Origin: Phalacrocorax aristotelis
Taxonomy: Eukaryota; Chordata; Aves; Suliformes; Phalacrocoracidae
Direction of reading: 5' to 3'
Assembly: GCF_949628215.1 (NCBI RefSeq)
Contig: NC_134284.1
Coordinates: 3,162,001 to 3,226,000, forward strand
Length of the DNA: 64,000 bases
The notes under the pieces were generated by a model. It searched no databases and was not told the DNA's origin. It worked only from the letters and a program-made list of their open reading frames with translations. Of this stretch, positions 32,481-46,081 are shown piece after piece. Position 1 is the stretch's first letter. Each line of letters starts with the position of its first letter. Made by a program: the position numbers and the translations under genes.

Positions 32481-35400
32481 GTGTTAAAGTTGCTGGAAGA
32501 TTCAGAAAACTTGGTTTTGACAGGAACAACATGGTTCTAATATAGACGGAATTGAATTTACAGTGCATCTGATTGGTCTGAGGTGTGGAAGTCTATCACT
32601 AGATGACCAGGCGAGGTATTCACCTGTTGACAAGGAGCGCTACAGATTCTTTCTCTTACTCTTAGATTCTTATTATAGGCTATATCCTTGCCATATTTAA
32701 CTTTACCCAAATAAATTTTTTTTTTTTCTCCTAATGACTGTATCATCTGCGGCAAAACATACACTGAAATAAAGAAAGGAAAGGAAATGGAGTTAACAAA
32801 AGCTCCAGTTTCTATTACTCGTACAAAAATTAGGTCATGCTTTCCTGAAATTTTAATAGGAAGGACAGACTGGCGTAGAGCCCATGTAAATTGTTACTCT
32901 TTTGTTACTGTGATATTTTGGGTGGCAGTGTCATCAACATGCTGATGGTTGGTTTGCTAAGTCAAATTTTTATACAGACCAGATTCTGCAGTTCATTAGT
33001 CACTCCAGTGTCTGGCAGACAGGGATCTGAATGACAACAAGCTGCTGGTGATTCAGCTAGCATGAGACAGAAGCAGTGCTTTTTGAAGGAAACAGGCAAA
33101 GGCTGTATTTGCAGCATACGTTAGGAGTACAGTAGAGTTATAGGTGTACCTCAGTGATTAGCAGGTTTGTGTTTCTTTCAGCTGTTCACGGATGCCCAGA
33201 AAGCAGTTGTGGCAGCAAGGACGCTGCAAGCAGTTGTTGCATGCGACGGATCGGTTGCGTCTGCTTTTCTGAGTACGAGGGTGGCTGTTTTACAGCACTA
33301 TGCACAGCAATGAATTTATGTAGTCTCCTGCAAGTGAAGGAAGGTACTGTTCATGAGTAGTGCTGATACAATTATAAAAACAGGGTTTGTATTCAATGTT
33401 GGTCTTACTGCTGGGGGGACGGGTTTGTGGTTTTTTTAGTGAATATAAAAGTGGCAATACAGCATTACTTCTAAACTCGGTATCTTCTCTCTGACAGTGG
33501 TTGGTACCTTCAAAGTACGTGTGTATACTGGCATCTCCCCTCATACTCCTTCCCATCCAAAATTCCCTCCCAGCCACCAGTACCGTAGGAGCTGCTTCTC
33601 CACAAAGCAGGCTTCTGGAAAATATGATATAAAGCAGGTTAATGATTGTATTAAACTGATCGGTCTCAAACAATCTCAACCTGAAACTCTACTTCCTACC
33701 CCGGTGTCTTGTCCTAATAGCTAAGATCAAATGAAAAATTCTTGATTTCAGAATAGAGTTCAAAAATTGGGTGTGGCAGGGATGTTTGTGATTCTCGTCT
33801 TCCTCCACTGATGTTCCTGAACAGATGATTATCTGTAACATAAAAAATGCTGAAGTGACTTCTTTTAACTTTCAGTCAATGATTTATGTTAGTGTTTTAA
33901 TTTCTGTGATTAAGGGTTTCATTTACCAAAACAATAGGAACCTATATACAAACAATAATAATAGGCTGAATTATTAGGTAAGTGTTCATTTAGCACAGCT
34001 TCATTTTAGGTTTAAACGAAATATATCTGTCACAAGTGTGATCGTGTCCAACGACAAATCCGTTGACATAAGTCTGTACTTCGAACAGGCTACAAGAATA
34101 TGTACTGACTTTATGAGGTAGCGTAGGTGCTTTTCATTTGTCATGAGAAATTAGTACTTAAAGTAAGATTGAAAATTTGGAAGTTGGAATGCTGTAATCT
34201 TTCTCACAATTCTGCACTAAGTCTTTGATTTACTTCCTTCATCACTGTGCACTATGGCAGCTATGACAGGAAGGTAGGGATATTGATCCTCCAGGAGAGG
34301 ATTCCTGGCCTTTTGATCTTTTCTCACCTCCTGCCGTGTTTTTCCTTATTGTTCTTGCTCCCTAGTGGAAGCAAGAAATTCAGGCTTAATTTGGCCTACG
34401 CAGCAGACATCACAGTGACTCATAGCAGCTCGGAGGAGCAGCTAACTCCCTCCTGAGGCTCTCAGTCTGGCTTGATGTGTGGGAAACCAACTGAAAAGCA
34501 AATGGACATAACAAGGAACACGTGTGGGGGGCTGACTAGGCCTCTTAGGAATATTAGAAGTGAAAGAAGTTAGTGAACAAATATAACTCTGCAAAAGGCT
34601 TTTTTCATGCCTTTGATACCATCTCGTGTAGTCATAGTATTGTCACCCCCAACACCTGAATCTAAGTTGTAAATTTTGAATCAAAAGGGTGACATTATGA
34701 TATTTTGGCATATTTTATGTTTTCTTAATCCTTTAATTCCTCTGTTTCCATAGAGCAAGCGACTGCATTACCAACTGGCTCTCTGTAATTAGCACAAGCT
34801 GCTTACGTGGTTCTCTAGAAAAACTGGAACTTTGAAGTGTGTCAGTCTAAAACAGTTGAAGTCCAGAAAGTCTGTAGTACATTACACCATTTATAACCTG
34901 GAAGACTAGAAAAAGGGTATTTTAATTTATAGTTATAGGTTTATTCCATGGAAATTTTCCCCATGTAATTAAAGACATTTCTGTGTTTATTTTTCTGGGC
35001 CTAAAGTTCTGTTCTTCTGTTTTCATTAAAAGTTTCTTTTTCTTTTTCCTGCATAATTCTTTGGGAGATTTCTCCCATTTTTTAAAGCATTAAATCTGAT
35101 AGAAGGGTAGCTGTGTCAGCTGTTGCATATGGCGAAAATATCTGGCTAGGTAGAGGAGACAAATTAATGTCTATACTGAATGAACTCATCTGTCATACAA
35201 GATCACATAGAATCCACATATAATGAAGGTCTCAGCTGCTGCATATGACATTAGCACTTGCAGGCTCCCATGTCCAAGAAGAAGAGTTTAGGCATGAGTT
35301 CTGCTGATCATAAAACTATGTTTGAATAACAGTCTCCACATCAAGGTGGTATAGATATACAGATCCTGTGATTCCTATTAAAAATGCATTTTTAGCCATT

Positions 35401-36019
35401 AGGATCAAAATAGTTCGCATATGAAACAGAGAGAGTTTAGTCTTTTGCTTAAGCAAAACAGGAATTTAAAAAGTGATAAGAGAGAAAGATTTGACATTCC
35501 TGCTGGAGAAAACATTAAGAAAAAAAATCAAGTTGAAACATTAATCCATTCAGTGCTTTTATTTAATTACATATTTTCTTGTTAAGTCAAACGTCAGTAT
35601 ATAACTTAAAAAAAAAACCCGGTTCTCTCACAATCTGTCTGTTCATCATCCTTAAATTTGCAGTGAGGTAATGCTGTCTCTATGGTGCCACAATTTCTAT
35701 AACATTCTGTGATGCTGCAGCACAATTTTCAGGGTAAATAAGAAAATCAGAAGGTGACTGAGAAAGCTCTAATGAAACAAGAAGTGTTTAAGTAAATGGC
35801 GAATGAAATACAAAATAATGGCAGAGGTTTATTGCCATTATGTCTTAAATATGTTAAAGCCTTGGTTCACTGTGCTCTGGGTTTCCAGAAGGAAAATCAC
35901 TTTATGGTCATGGCATAAATGCAGAGAATAACCAGCTTATGTGAGAGAAAGAGAGGCGTAATGGTCTGAACAAAGAGATGAGAGATAAGAACACGATTCC
36001 TTATCTTTCTTTAACACAA

Positions 36020-36100
36020 ACTTCCTTTGTGGCCTTGAACAATTTATGTTTGTCTCTAAAAAACACATAATGCTGATGTTGTTAGTGTCCTGAATGAAGT
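36020..36100 (+). mobile_element. MIR-like SINE fragment
   Basis: CTTTGTGGCCTTGAACAATT followed by GTCTCTAAAAAACACATAAT parallels the MIR core (GTGTGACCTTGGGCAAGT, then the segment ending in TGTAAAATGGGGATAAT). It lies 0.8 kb from a better MIR-like copy in the same orientation. Confidence 0.4.
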
Positions 36101-36884
36101 TGTTGTACCAGTGGCTACTAACAGTTGGTTTCATCTTAAAAAAAAGTGTCTTTTTTTTAGTAATTTCAGTTTAATTGTTTTCAGTGTGGTATTTGGGGTT
36201 TAGTTCTGGGATTCTGTTATAAATTTTATTGTAATGAATTAGATAAAGGAGGACCACAGTAAGCAGGATATTATGCGTTGGTTGAAGATAGTGTTTTAGT
36301 GATTTAATGGTCACTGATCAATTTGATGTGACCTCATAGTGCAGGTGGGCTGCAAAAAGGTTTTGCAAATTATTTTACTACATTTTACTGCATTTATTGT
36401 GCAGGATGACAGGTGCATTTGGCCATGTTATGTCAGTGTTTCGTATTCTGACAAATACACTAGCTTCTTATTGAGAAGCTGAGTTCTTTATTACAAGCGG
36501 GATTGTTGTACCCATATTATATTCCTCTAGAGTGTCAATGACATTTTCTCCCCAAGCTTATGCCAACTAAAGCTACAGTTTTATGGATTTGTTAGGTATT
36601 CGGCATAGTGCTGCTTCAAAGTCTCTACAGTCTCAGACAAATGGGTTGTGCATGTGCTGATGTGGCAGCAGCCACTATTCCAGATATCTTGCAGCCCTCT
36701 CTGCTAAGATTTACTTTGAAAGTATTTTTAAAAACCCTCAGAAACAAGAAGCAACAGAAACTTCCTTTGCTTTTCTCTCCTCGCCTCAGCTGATACTGTC
36801 ATTGATACTGTGCCTCTTGAGATAGGACCAAAAAGATAGGCACCTGTTAATGCTCAAGATTTGTTGTTAAGATGCTTGTGTTCC

Positions 36885-36992
36885 ATTTCCAGCCCTTTTG
36901 CTACCTACTGGAATGACTGCAGGAAAGTTGTGAGACGTTTCCAAGCTTCAGTTTACCCATCTGTAAAATTGGGATAAGAATCCTGACCTATT
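36885..36992 (+). mobile_element. MIR-like SINE fragment, best copy
   Basis: Over about 100 bases the order of blocks follows MIR: a TTTGCTACCTACTGGAATGA region, AGGAAAGTTGTGAGACGTTT, CTTCAGTTTACCCATCTGTA and AAATTGGGATAAGAAT. MIRs are ancient tRNA-derived amniote SINEs and survive at low density in birds. This is the clearest of the copies here. Confidence 0.6.
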
Positions 36993-39900
36993 TTTCAAGC
37001 CAAATTCAATTCCTTTTCTGTTTATAGGCTATTAGCATTGGATGGAGATGCAGAAGGGAAAAAAATACTGTCTTCCTAAACTTAAATCTGCAAAAAATAA
37101 CACTTACAGTATGGTAACTGTACCTAAGACAGTGTGATAAAATGTTTATGCCTTCCTACACACTGAGGATTATATTATTACACAGTGAGGGGGAAGAAAA
37201 GTTATGCTCCACTTTTTTAACAAAAATCCCTGCTTTATTCCCATTATGTGTACTTTCTATCGAAATGCCGTGATTTTAGGAGGCCTCTTGTTTTTGAATC
37301 TGGATGCATCTATTGCAACCGTTGCTTGACAAGGACATGTTTTACAGTATACAGAGCCACGTCTGGACGCATACGTCTGTGTAGCCTTAGATACCAGCGT
37401 GCTTAAGGATTCACACACAGAACAGCTTTGGTCCACCCAAAGTAGAAACTTGATTTCTAAACTACATTTTTCCTAGTGAGAAGATTAATCTATTACCTGA
37501 ATATAATGAAGGCACATTCTGTGAATTGTTTCTTTTACTGTAGTTTTCAGTTTGAAATGTGGGCACCGCTATAGGTCCTACCAACGTTACGTTGCAAAGG
37601 CCCAAAATGGTCACAGGGTTTTTACAAGGTGATTCTTGTTATATCGTTGAAACCCAGTGAAAAAGCAACCGTGTACAGCACAAAAAGAATGACTTTGTAT
37701 TTTATTTCCATGCTTCTATTTCAAAATATATGAGGCCCTTTGTATAACAGAAATGGCAGTGAGTTTTACTGAATTCACTTTCCTGTTCTTCAGTCTCACC
37801 GGTCGCGTAATCTCCAGTTCTGTTTGGCCCAGCATCTGAACATGAGAAATGTAGATACCAGTCTAAATGAAACCCTGAGTCTGACTGAACACCCTGACGC
37901 TTTCTGAAAATTTGCACCTGGATTTAGGACTGCTTTTTGGGTTTCTTTTTAGTTAAGTTCGAGATCATCCCTGCCAAATTTGCCCCCTCAGCTATGGCAC
38001 ACAGGTACATACTCTTACCTGTAAATATCACAACCCTATTTATTGTACGCTTCTTAGTTTTATAAATATCCATGTTTTAAGATTGCCAACAGTTCTAAAG
38101 ATGAGAATCACTAAGAATATATAGGGGAATCGGGGTGCCTGTGTATGTGGAGATGTAGTGTGCATACGCTCACCTGCACACCCACCCACATTTGAATAAA
38201 TATACACTTATACTGCATGTATAGTATACATCCAATCTCAATGTATGCTTACTATACACAGTACACAGTGATTGCAAAAGTGTTACAGATCTAGAATAAG
38301 CGTTCTGTATTGTAAATTTGTGCTAGATGAAGTAGGTAGAGTCTGTAACTCATCACAGAAATTCTGTAATAAATTTGTTCCTCATGTTTGCTGATAAGGT
38401 GTTATTTGTTTACCATTCTGCGCTGGTGAATATGATCCTGTAATAGATTGCTTTTGTTAGTAGGAAGTAGGACATTTATTGAGAAAGAAATCATGTTGAA
38501 TGTCCCCAGCAGCAGTACAGCAGTACCTCTAATATTGCCTTCCTGAGAGGGTGACAATGACAAATGAAACTATTCATTTCTGCTATCGGGTAAATGAACT
38601 GTAGCTGTAACCTCACCTGTGCCAGGAGAGGAGTGATCAAGTGGATAAGTAACTCAGATGACTGCTTCTGAATAGCGCTTTATTATACTGCTTTGCAGTC
38701 AGAAAGACTAAGAACGATTTCTTCATTTCCATAACAAAGAATCAAGGGCTTGCTGTTTTTTCCTTCAGGAGGCTGCTTTTCTGGGATACCCTTCTGTTGT
38801 TCTCAGGGAATTCAGTGTGTTGTGAAGTGACTTAATTTTCTTTAGTAAGTTAAGTCCTATATCTTCTGTATTATCTCAATAACCAGACAGTATTTAGGTA
38901 CTCACTATTGGCTTATTTAGAACTGTTTATTCTCCACATGTGCCTCTCCATCTGTCTGCCTTCCTCACATCTTCCATACTTTCACTATACCAGAATCTTT
39001 AAGGTGCTGAAAATCACTGAAGTTTTAGGCTTAGAGGGTTCTTCCTTCCCTTAAAAGTCTGAAAAAAGAATTAAGCTGAAGTGAAGGATGTCTGCTCATT
39101 TTCCAGTCTGGGGAATTGACATCTTTATGTGTTTGAATTGTGGGGCTGTAAAAGAGTTCAGGTTCAACGAGAAGTAAAGAAGGAAGGACAGGTAGGAGTA
39201 GATGGAATGGAGTGAGGGAAGAAAGATTGGAACGTGTCAATACTGTCATTCGGTATTGTTTTAGCTAATCCTCTGTCCCTAAAAAATAGGTAATTCTAAG
39301 AATTTCTTTAAGCACAAATAAATTTGAATTTTCTGGTTCTAAAAGGATGCTTAAATGCAAAATCTGTTCAACTTGGTGTTCAAAAAGTTTAAGGAAGTCT
39401 GTCAGTCAACTGTTTATAAACCGAAGCTTTGGGCTTTCACTGACCAATTGTACTTTAAAAATGTGTACTTTAAAAAAGCCACAATTTCTCTACTTAAAAT
39501 GTTGCATTCATGCAGCGTTTCAACTAAATGTCAGTATTTCTCCCAGCATTACTTCTTCTGTGTGACAATCATGTTTTGTAATGTAAACACCATTCCAAGA
39601 CTGCACAAATAACATGTTTTGAAAGATCCTCATGACTATGTTTATTGGAAGAAAAGCCTGAACATTTGCTACGTTTTAGGGCTGTATCCTGAAAAAGCCG
39701 GGAAGTTTGCATCAGTGCGCCTGTGAAAATAAATCTCTGAATAATAAAAAAAGGTTCAGCTGTGCTGAGTAGATTCCCTTCTGACACCTGGTGGTTAAAG
39801 GGGGAAACTACATGGGGAAATAAGGGAGGAGGAACAAAGACTATCTTAAAAGGGAGTATTGAAAATGATGGGACCAAGGGTTAACACGGAAGGAGAAAAG

Positions 39901-41819
39901 ATTAAGAAACCCTCACTATTCTGAAATTGAATTAACCAGCTCAATTAAAAGGTAGCGATTTCCTTTATGCTACTGGCTGTGGTACATCTCGAAAGAGGTA
40001 GTTTTCCAGCTTTTTTTTTTCCTAACTACTTTTAAAATGTGTTAACATTATTTTGCATGCTTCCACATACTGAGTTTAATACGTAAGGTTTTTTTATAAA
40101 AATGAATGTACTGACCAGAAGTGACTATACAGGTCATTTATCTTCAAAGCTGCTGCTTTCTACTTGAAGTTTTGAGATCATGGCAAAGAAGGTTCCTGCT
40201 TAGGTAAAATTCCTTATGTAAAGTTTGAGGAGCAACTCATCTTTCTGAAATGTGAGTTATGGAGATTTCTGCGGGAAAGGTTTTCCTATAACATTTTATT
40301 TAAAATTATTCAAGTAGGTAAGTTGTTTTATTATCAAAGAAAGGTACTTTTTGCACAGTACAGTTCTGAACACAAATAGAATAACACTGAATAATATTTG
40401 AGTGTGTATACTTGCTTTTTGCAACAGTTATGGAGAATGAAAATCACCATTTGAAATATTGTGACCCACTGCATCCGGTATTCCCAAAGCTGTAGGTTAA
40501 ATTTTCGGGTCGCCAGATGTACCAGTGAATGCTTGTACCTCTCGTAGAAACGGTAACGAACAGTGCAGCTTGCTCAGTACCATGACAAAGATGTATATGA
40601 GCGAGTTTTGTGTATATTTGTAAAAGTTATTGCTGATCTCTGTTCGGATAATTCCTGTGCGATTATACAACGGAACATATACTAAGCATTTGCATAAATT
40701 ATATGGGTTGCCCAAAACATCCAGATTTTATTTCGTGTTTGGCTTTCTATGCATTAAAGAAAAGCATGTAAGCTATAGGATAGCATGTATAGCGTGTATT
40801 TCCTTTGCAAAACAGCGAAGCATGCATCATACTTTATTGATTATTAGTAATATCTTACATGCTTTATTTCTACCACCTGGTGGCAAGTATCATACGTTGG
40901 CCACTGTTACTCTGACTAGAATCAGCCTGGCACAGTCTATCAGTTTTTAAAAAGTGGGTTTTTTTTTTTTAGAAACAACTTAAAAAGCAAAACAAGGAAT
41001 TCTTCAAAGCATTCCCATCCAAAACTTGTGTCTTCTAATCACATTGTATGGTATGAACCTGTCAGAAGCAGCTGAGCTTTCTGATCTGCGTTGCTCTGCT
41101 TGCCTTACCAAGCAACATGAAATCACAGTAATGAATGAGCACCATTGTTATTTCCGATTGAAAATCTTGAGGAATGAAATAAATCATTTAGTCATTCTGC
41201 AGCATGCATGTGGTATGCAATTCTGTGTATATATCGAGCTGAGAGCTTTAGAGAGATATTTGCAAATTTGTTTTCATAGTAAGTGTTAGTACATGTGGCC
41301 TCTGGTTAGCTAAGGAATGTCCATGGGATTTTTTTTACATGGTAGGAATTTATTTAAATACTTGCTTTTTGATTTGATTTGATGGACAGTACTAATATCT
41401 AGGAACATTTAAGAAATGAAGCAACTCATAAATGATAATTTTTTGCAAGACAAAATTACATTAATGGGAGCTGAAAATGCTGACTGGGGTATATGTTTGT
41501 CCTAATGAATAAAAACCAAGGAGTGGGCCAGACTCCCTGCTAGGATACGTATTTAATGAGTATAAAAATATAAACTGTGAAGCTTAAATACAATCTTACT
41601 TATGCTTTTGTCTCTAGCTCACCTAAAGCTTTACAAGGAGGGACCACCAGGTGGGTGGAACAGTGTAATGTTGTCCGTGTGCGTCTAGTCTTTGGTCTCT
41701 CTTGTTACAGTAAAGGCAGTATTTGCCTTTCCTCGATGAAATAAAAATGGTAAAGGCAGAGTCTGCAGTACCTACCGCTATTTAGGACTAAAAATTTAAT
41801 AAAGACTACAGAAGTTCTG

Positions 41820-41905
41820 TCATATAGATGAGGAAACGGAAGTTTTTTGTACAATGACTAAATTTGCCATTTGCTAGTGTAGCACTAGTCAGTTTGGAAG
41901 TATTA
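41820..41905 (-). mobile_element. MIR-like SINE fragment, minus strand
   Basis: On the + strand it reads ATATAGATGAGGAAACGGAA and then AATGACTAAATTTGCCATTT and GCTAGTGTAGCA. This resembles the reverse complement of MIR (ACAGATGAGGAAACTGAGGC, then GACTTGCCCAAGGTCACACA and GCTAGT). It is degenerate, and ends are approximate. Confidence 0.45.
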
Positions 41906-42379
41906 AAGGGATAATAGCTTATTACTTTTCCATAACCTTGATGTATTTGGACACGCACTGGTCCTTTTTCAAAACGAGAGCACATTTAACACTGCCAAAG
42001 AAATACAATAAAATCCCATTGAAAACTGTGTGGGGACTAATTAGATACCAACTGATAATGCCACTAGCAGTTAATTAGTAGGGGTGTCTTTTGAAGGAAA
42101 ATGAGTTTTAACTGTCCTTTAAGAAATGGAATTAACCTGGTTTATGGAAGTTTCTTTCGGAAATAGCCCCTGCTGCGTCTTTCTGCGTTTTCTTGCTCAG
42201 TTTTGTATCCCACCAATAGCAGGACACGCAGAGCCCTGGCCGATGCTGGATTTAAAACGAAGCTTAAGGAACTTATTTTGTACAAACTCTTGTGACTTGG
42301 AAACTCCTTTTAAGCAGCTCTTTCAAATTATCAAGTTATTATTGAATGTATGATAACTGAGGCTGGGTTGGAACTCAGT

Positions 42380-42970
42380 TTATTTTAAAAGAGGATTTCC
42401 TGATAGTATTCCTCTTTTTTTTCTAAAATGACTTGTCACTTCTGCAATTGCTTGCTGAAGTAACGGACATAACTGAATAAGGCATGTTTCAAAGCATTTA
42501 TATTTTTCTATGTGGAAATGAGAGAAAGCCACATCTTCTGGAACATCCTTCTGTGAGAGCTGAGATAGCAGGGGGGTTTTGTGGTGTTTTAGGTGAAGAC
42601 TGACTGGTTTTTTTCCGGTGTCACGAAGGTGGTGAACCTTTGTGCTTTTTTTTTTTAATGTTGAGTTTCTGTATTCAATACCATACATAAAATACTCTGA
42701 AATTTCGGTCTGCCATTTTTTGCTAAAATAAATATTTGAATAAAAGCTTCCTAAAGACATTCTCAAATGATAAATTACCAACTCCCTAGTGATTAAAACA
42801 CCCTTTCTGAAGAACAAGAAGTTCTTTCTGGGTCCTCCTTTTAGTGTAATGTATTGCCTCAGTACCTCTAGCCTGTCTTCTCCTTTATTTCTGTAAGGTA
42901 AAAAACTCTCATTATACTGTGTATAGATAATCCTGAGTTGTTTATTCATTAAGCAGTTTCTTGTTCTCAC
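42380..42970 (-). other. unexplained 196-codon antisense reading frame
   Basis: The minus-strand frame is open for 196 codons. The first codon of the open stretch used as a start is GTG; the first ATG is codon 8 (about 42949), giving 189 residues. The product is rich in Lys, His, Leu and Ser, and I recognise no domain, signal peptide or membrane segment. The sense strand is locally T-rich, which lowers stop-codon frequency on the minus strand and makes a chance frame likelier. It sits inside an FMN1 intron with no visible promoter or splice pattern. It is possibly a decayed retro-copy or mobile-element ORF, or chance. Confidence 0.2.
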
Positions 42971-45659
42971 CCTTTTCAGTTACAGTGTAGCAGTCCGAGT
43001 TAAAACTTTGTAAGGATTAAGATTTGTTTTCTTTCTTTTGATCCCTTTTTGTAGTTGAGTTAGGAATACTAGATATTGTTCGTAAATACTCAATGTGATT
43101 ATTTTACAAGACTTATAAACAAATCTTATGACCAGGATAAACTCTTGATGCATTATATCACTGAAGAGAAGGTTAGTCCTTAATTCTACCAGGAAACACC
43201 ATTTAGATGATGATGCAAGTAGACATTGTGTTAGAAGAAATAAATCCAAAGGACTTTGAAGCCCTGTCCTTTTCCCATTGAAGTTACATGATGAGAATCC
43301 ACTCCCATTTGTTACAGCTGCATAAATGCTTCTTAGGAAATAAGACAGTGTTCAGACATTTTTGCATTAATTAAAGCAACCTATATTGAAATTTCTCTAG
43401 AATTTTCCTGCACGTACCATCAGTGATCTTAGGGTAGGAAAGTTATGTTGTCTATATAAACAGTCATTAAGTGGACTTCTGAAGAGTGTGGTCTGATGGA
43501 CTCATCTGTCCCTGGCAATTCGATTGCTAGCATTTCCCATTTCCTTCACTCGAAGTAGGCGCTACCTTACAGGACTCAGGTGGTGGTATGGAGGTCCTAG
43601 AAACACGCAGGTATTTAGAGTTACAGGCCACTCATGGTTTATGGCCTGCTTGGAGACTGGGCAAATGAGCAAGCTATTACATTGGCCTATCCCATAAAAA
43701 TGTCATATTTTTTCCCTCCTTTCCAATGGGAAAAATAAGTAAACAAAATATTTGAGTTGTTTGTAGCACAGAAAAAGAAAATCCTACCACTCCTCTCTCC
43801 TCTAAAAAGCTGGGCTTCTGAGGTGAAGGAATTCTGGCCCTTGTACCTTCTTGAACACCATAAACAATATTTACTGATCCTACAGACACACGGTTCAGAT
43901 TTTGAAGGTGTAGTTATTTGGGAATTCTGTGTTTTATAGAAGCCAGCTCAAACTAAACCCTCCATTCAATATCCTTCACTCCTTGATATGCTAGCTCAAC
44001 TTTCTCTGTACAAACCATAGACCCAAACAGGCCCACAGAAGTTACAGGCATATTGCTTGTAGACCATGTTTATTCTAGAAGGGCCAGGATAAATGATAAA
44101 GCTGAACGGTTGGGGCAGTAAATACTGCTGGATTCATTCATATTCAGATATCAAGGGCCTAACAGTACTAGAATATGCCGCTATTTTAGATACTTGGTTT
44201 TTATTATTATTAAGGGTAGATTTGAGCAGTCCTTTGTTACACATTTTATTTGCAAGATTAGCTTTGAGGGCCAAAATTTTAGAAAACACAGTGCTGTAAA
44301 AATTAGTCCAGTATATTGAATACATCCTGTTTTGTTTCAGATTATTCTGTGTTAAAGATTAATGGTTGTACGCATTTGTCCACTGTTTCACAATATGTGA
44401 CACTCTGTTGTTTTCACACAGCTGATGTCTGTGATTCTGTAACAAATTCAATTTCTGGCTTCTTAGACCATTTTAAGCCCTTTGTTCACCTCTTGTCCAT
44501 CTTAATTATTCACCCATTTTTAATTGTTTGGTTTTGCTTCCTCGCTTTTCCATTGTGTTTCCACAATAATGCTCTTATCTGTTTACATACTATGTTTGAT
44601 GCAATTACAGGACACAGAGTTGCTTCCTCCTTGCAGTGGGTATTTAGTTAAAACACAATCTCATTTCCTTCTTGCAACCCATTTCGTTGTTGTAGATGTT
44701 AATTCTGGGTTTTAACTCAAGTATTTCAGATGCTATAGTACCTTATCATAAAGAAAATATTAAAAAACCCTTGCTTTTAGATCCAGATTTCTTTTCCTGA
44801 TCTGCTGATGTCTTTTTAATCAATGTTATCTTTGTATGGACCTTATTGCCAACACACTTCAAAATCATGAAGCAGACTGATACTGAAACTGGAAGTTAGC
44901 TAAGGAAGAATGTTGTCAGATTTGCGCTGATTCTGTCTTTGCAATGTTCAGTGCTAAAATATTTGTTTAAAATTAGATAAAATACTAATTATAATTTATT
45001 TTTCCTGCACTTGTGTGTAAGCAGAACTGAATATAGTATGACTGGAAGTAAAGTTATGATGCTTTCTAATATTGACTATATCAATGGGTGGCAGAACAGG
45101 ATCATGACATTAGTCTAGTTGATCAACGATCGCTCTAGAAATTATGTGTTTTTTTTTTTTTCCCCAAGCACCATCTAAAAATATACATTTGAACAAGGAA
45201 ACTTCAAACGTATATGTTACTATCAAATAAAATTTAACAAGCTCATCATTAGAAAAAATAAAAATCTAGATTAAAACTAACGAGAGAACCAGTTCACATC
45301 CATAAATCAGTGAATTATAGTTTGACTTCAGAGGAAAAAGGTAAAAAAAAAAAACAAACCACGTTATAGTGGAGTACAAAACTGCCACCCAGTGGAAGTA
45401 CCTAGTTGTACATTTTCACAATCTTCAGATTTTCAAGAGATCAGAGATCTATTTTCTTGTCACTGGAATGTATAAGATATTTACTCATTATGGAAATTAT
45501 TCCCAATTTTCTTGTTTTACTCATAATTATATTTATCTATAATAGAGGATAATGTTTCAAACAAACAATACAAAAAAAGGATAATTATGATTTTACAAGA
45601 GATAACATTTAATGTACAAAGAATATTGGAATTTATATATCGAGTTAGATTTTAAAAAA

Positions 45660-46078
45660 GCTCCATATCTCTCTCGTACTGGGGAGCCCAGAACCGGACA
45701 CAACCCTCCAGCCTCACCAGCGCTGCGTATTGGGTTCCCTTGACCTGCTGGCAGCCCTTGTCCTACCACAGCCCAGGATACTGTCAGCCTTCCTTGCTGC
45801 AAAGGCACGTTGCTGGCTCATCCTCTGCTTGGTGTCCCCCAGGTCCTTTTCTGCAAAGCTGCTTTCCAGCAGGTCCTGGTGCCTGGGCTTGTTCCTCCCC
45901 AGGTGCAGGACTTTGCACTTCCCCGTGTTGAACTTGATGAGGTTCCTGCCAGCCCCTTTCTCCAGGCTGACAAGGTCCCCCTGAATGGCAGCAAGGCCCT
46001 CCAGTTTATTAGCCACTCCTCCCGGTTCTGTGCTGTCAGCCATCGTGCTGAGGGTGCAAACGCTCTGCAGCTCTACAC
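45660..46078 (-). mobile_element. CR1 LINE internal fragment, minus strand
   Basis: Read on the minus strand it encodes the thumb-side part of CR1 reverse transcriptase. A decayed motif C (MADS where FADD is expected, then GGVAN) leads into LEGLAAIQGDL, LIKFNTGKCKVLHLGRNKPR, LLESSFAEKDLG and ADSILGC, and finishes near a VRLEGCVRFWAPQYE-like segment. Both the 5' part and the 3' tail are missing, so it lacks the terminal octamers. Several small deletions break the frame. Its start coincides with that of the + strand copy at 46082. Confidence 0.88.
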
Positions 46079-46081
46079 TCT

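Noticed and set aside
45114..45139. Nested palindromes GTTGATCAAC and CGATCG
   Set aside because: Short palindromes of this size are expected by chance in 64 kb, and nothing around them supports a function.
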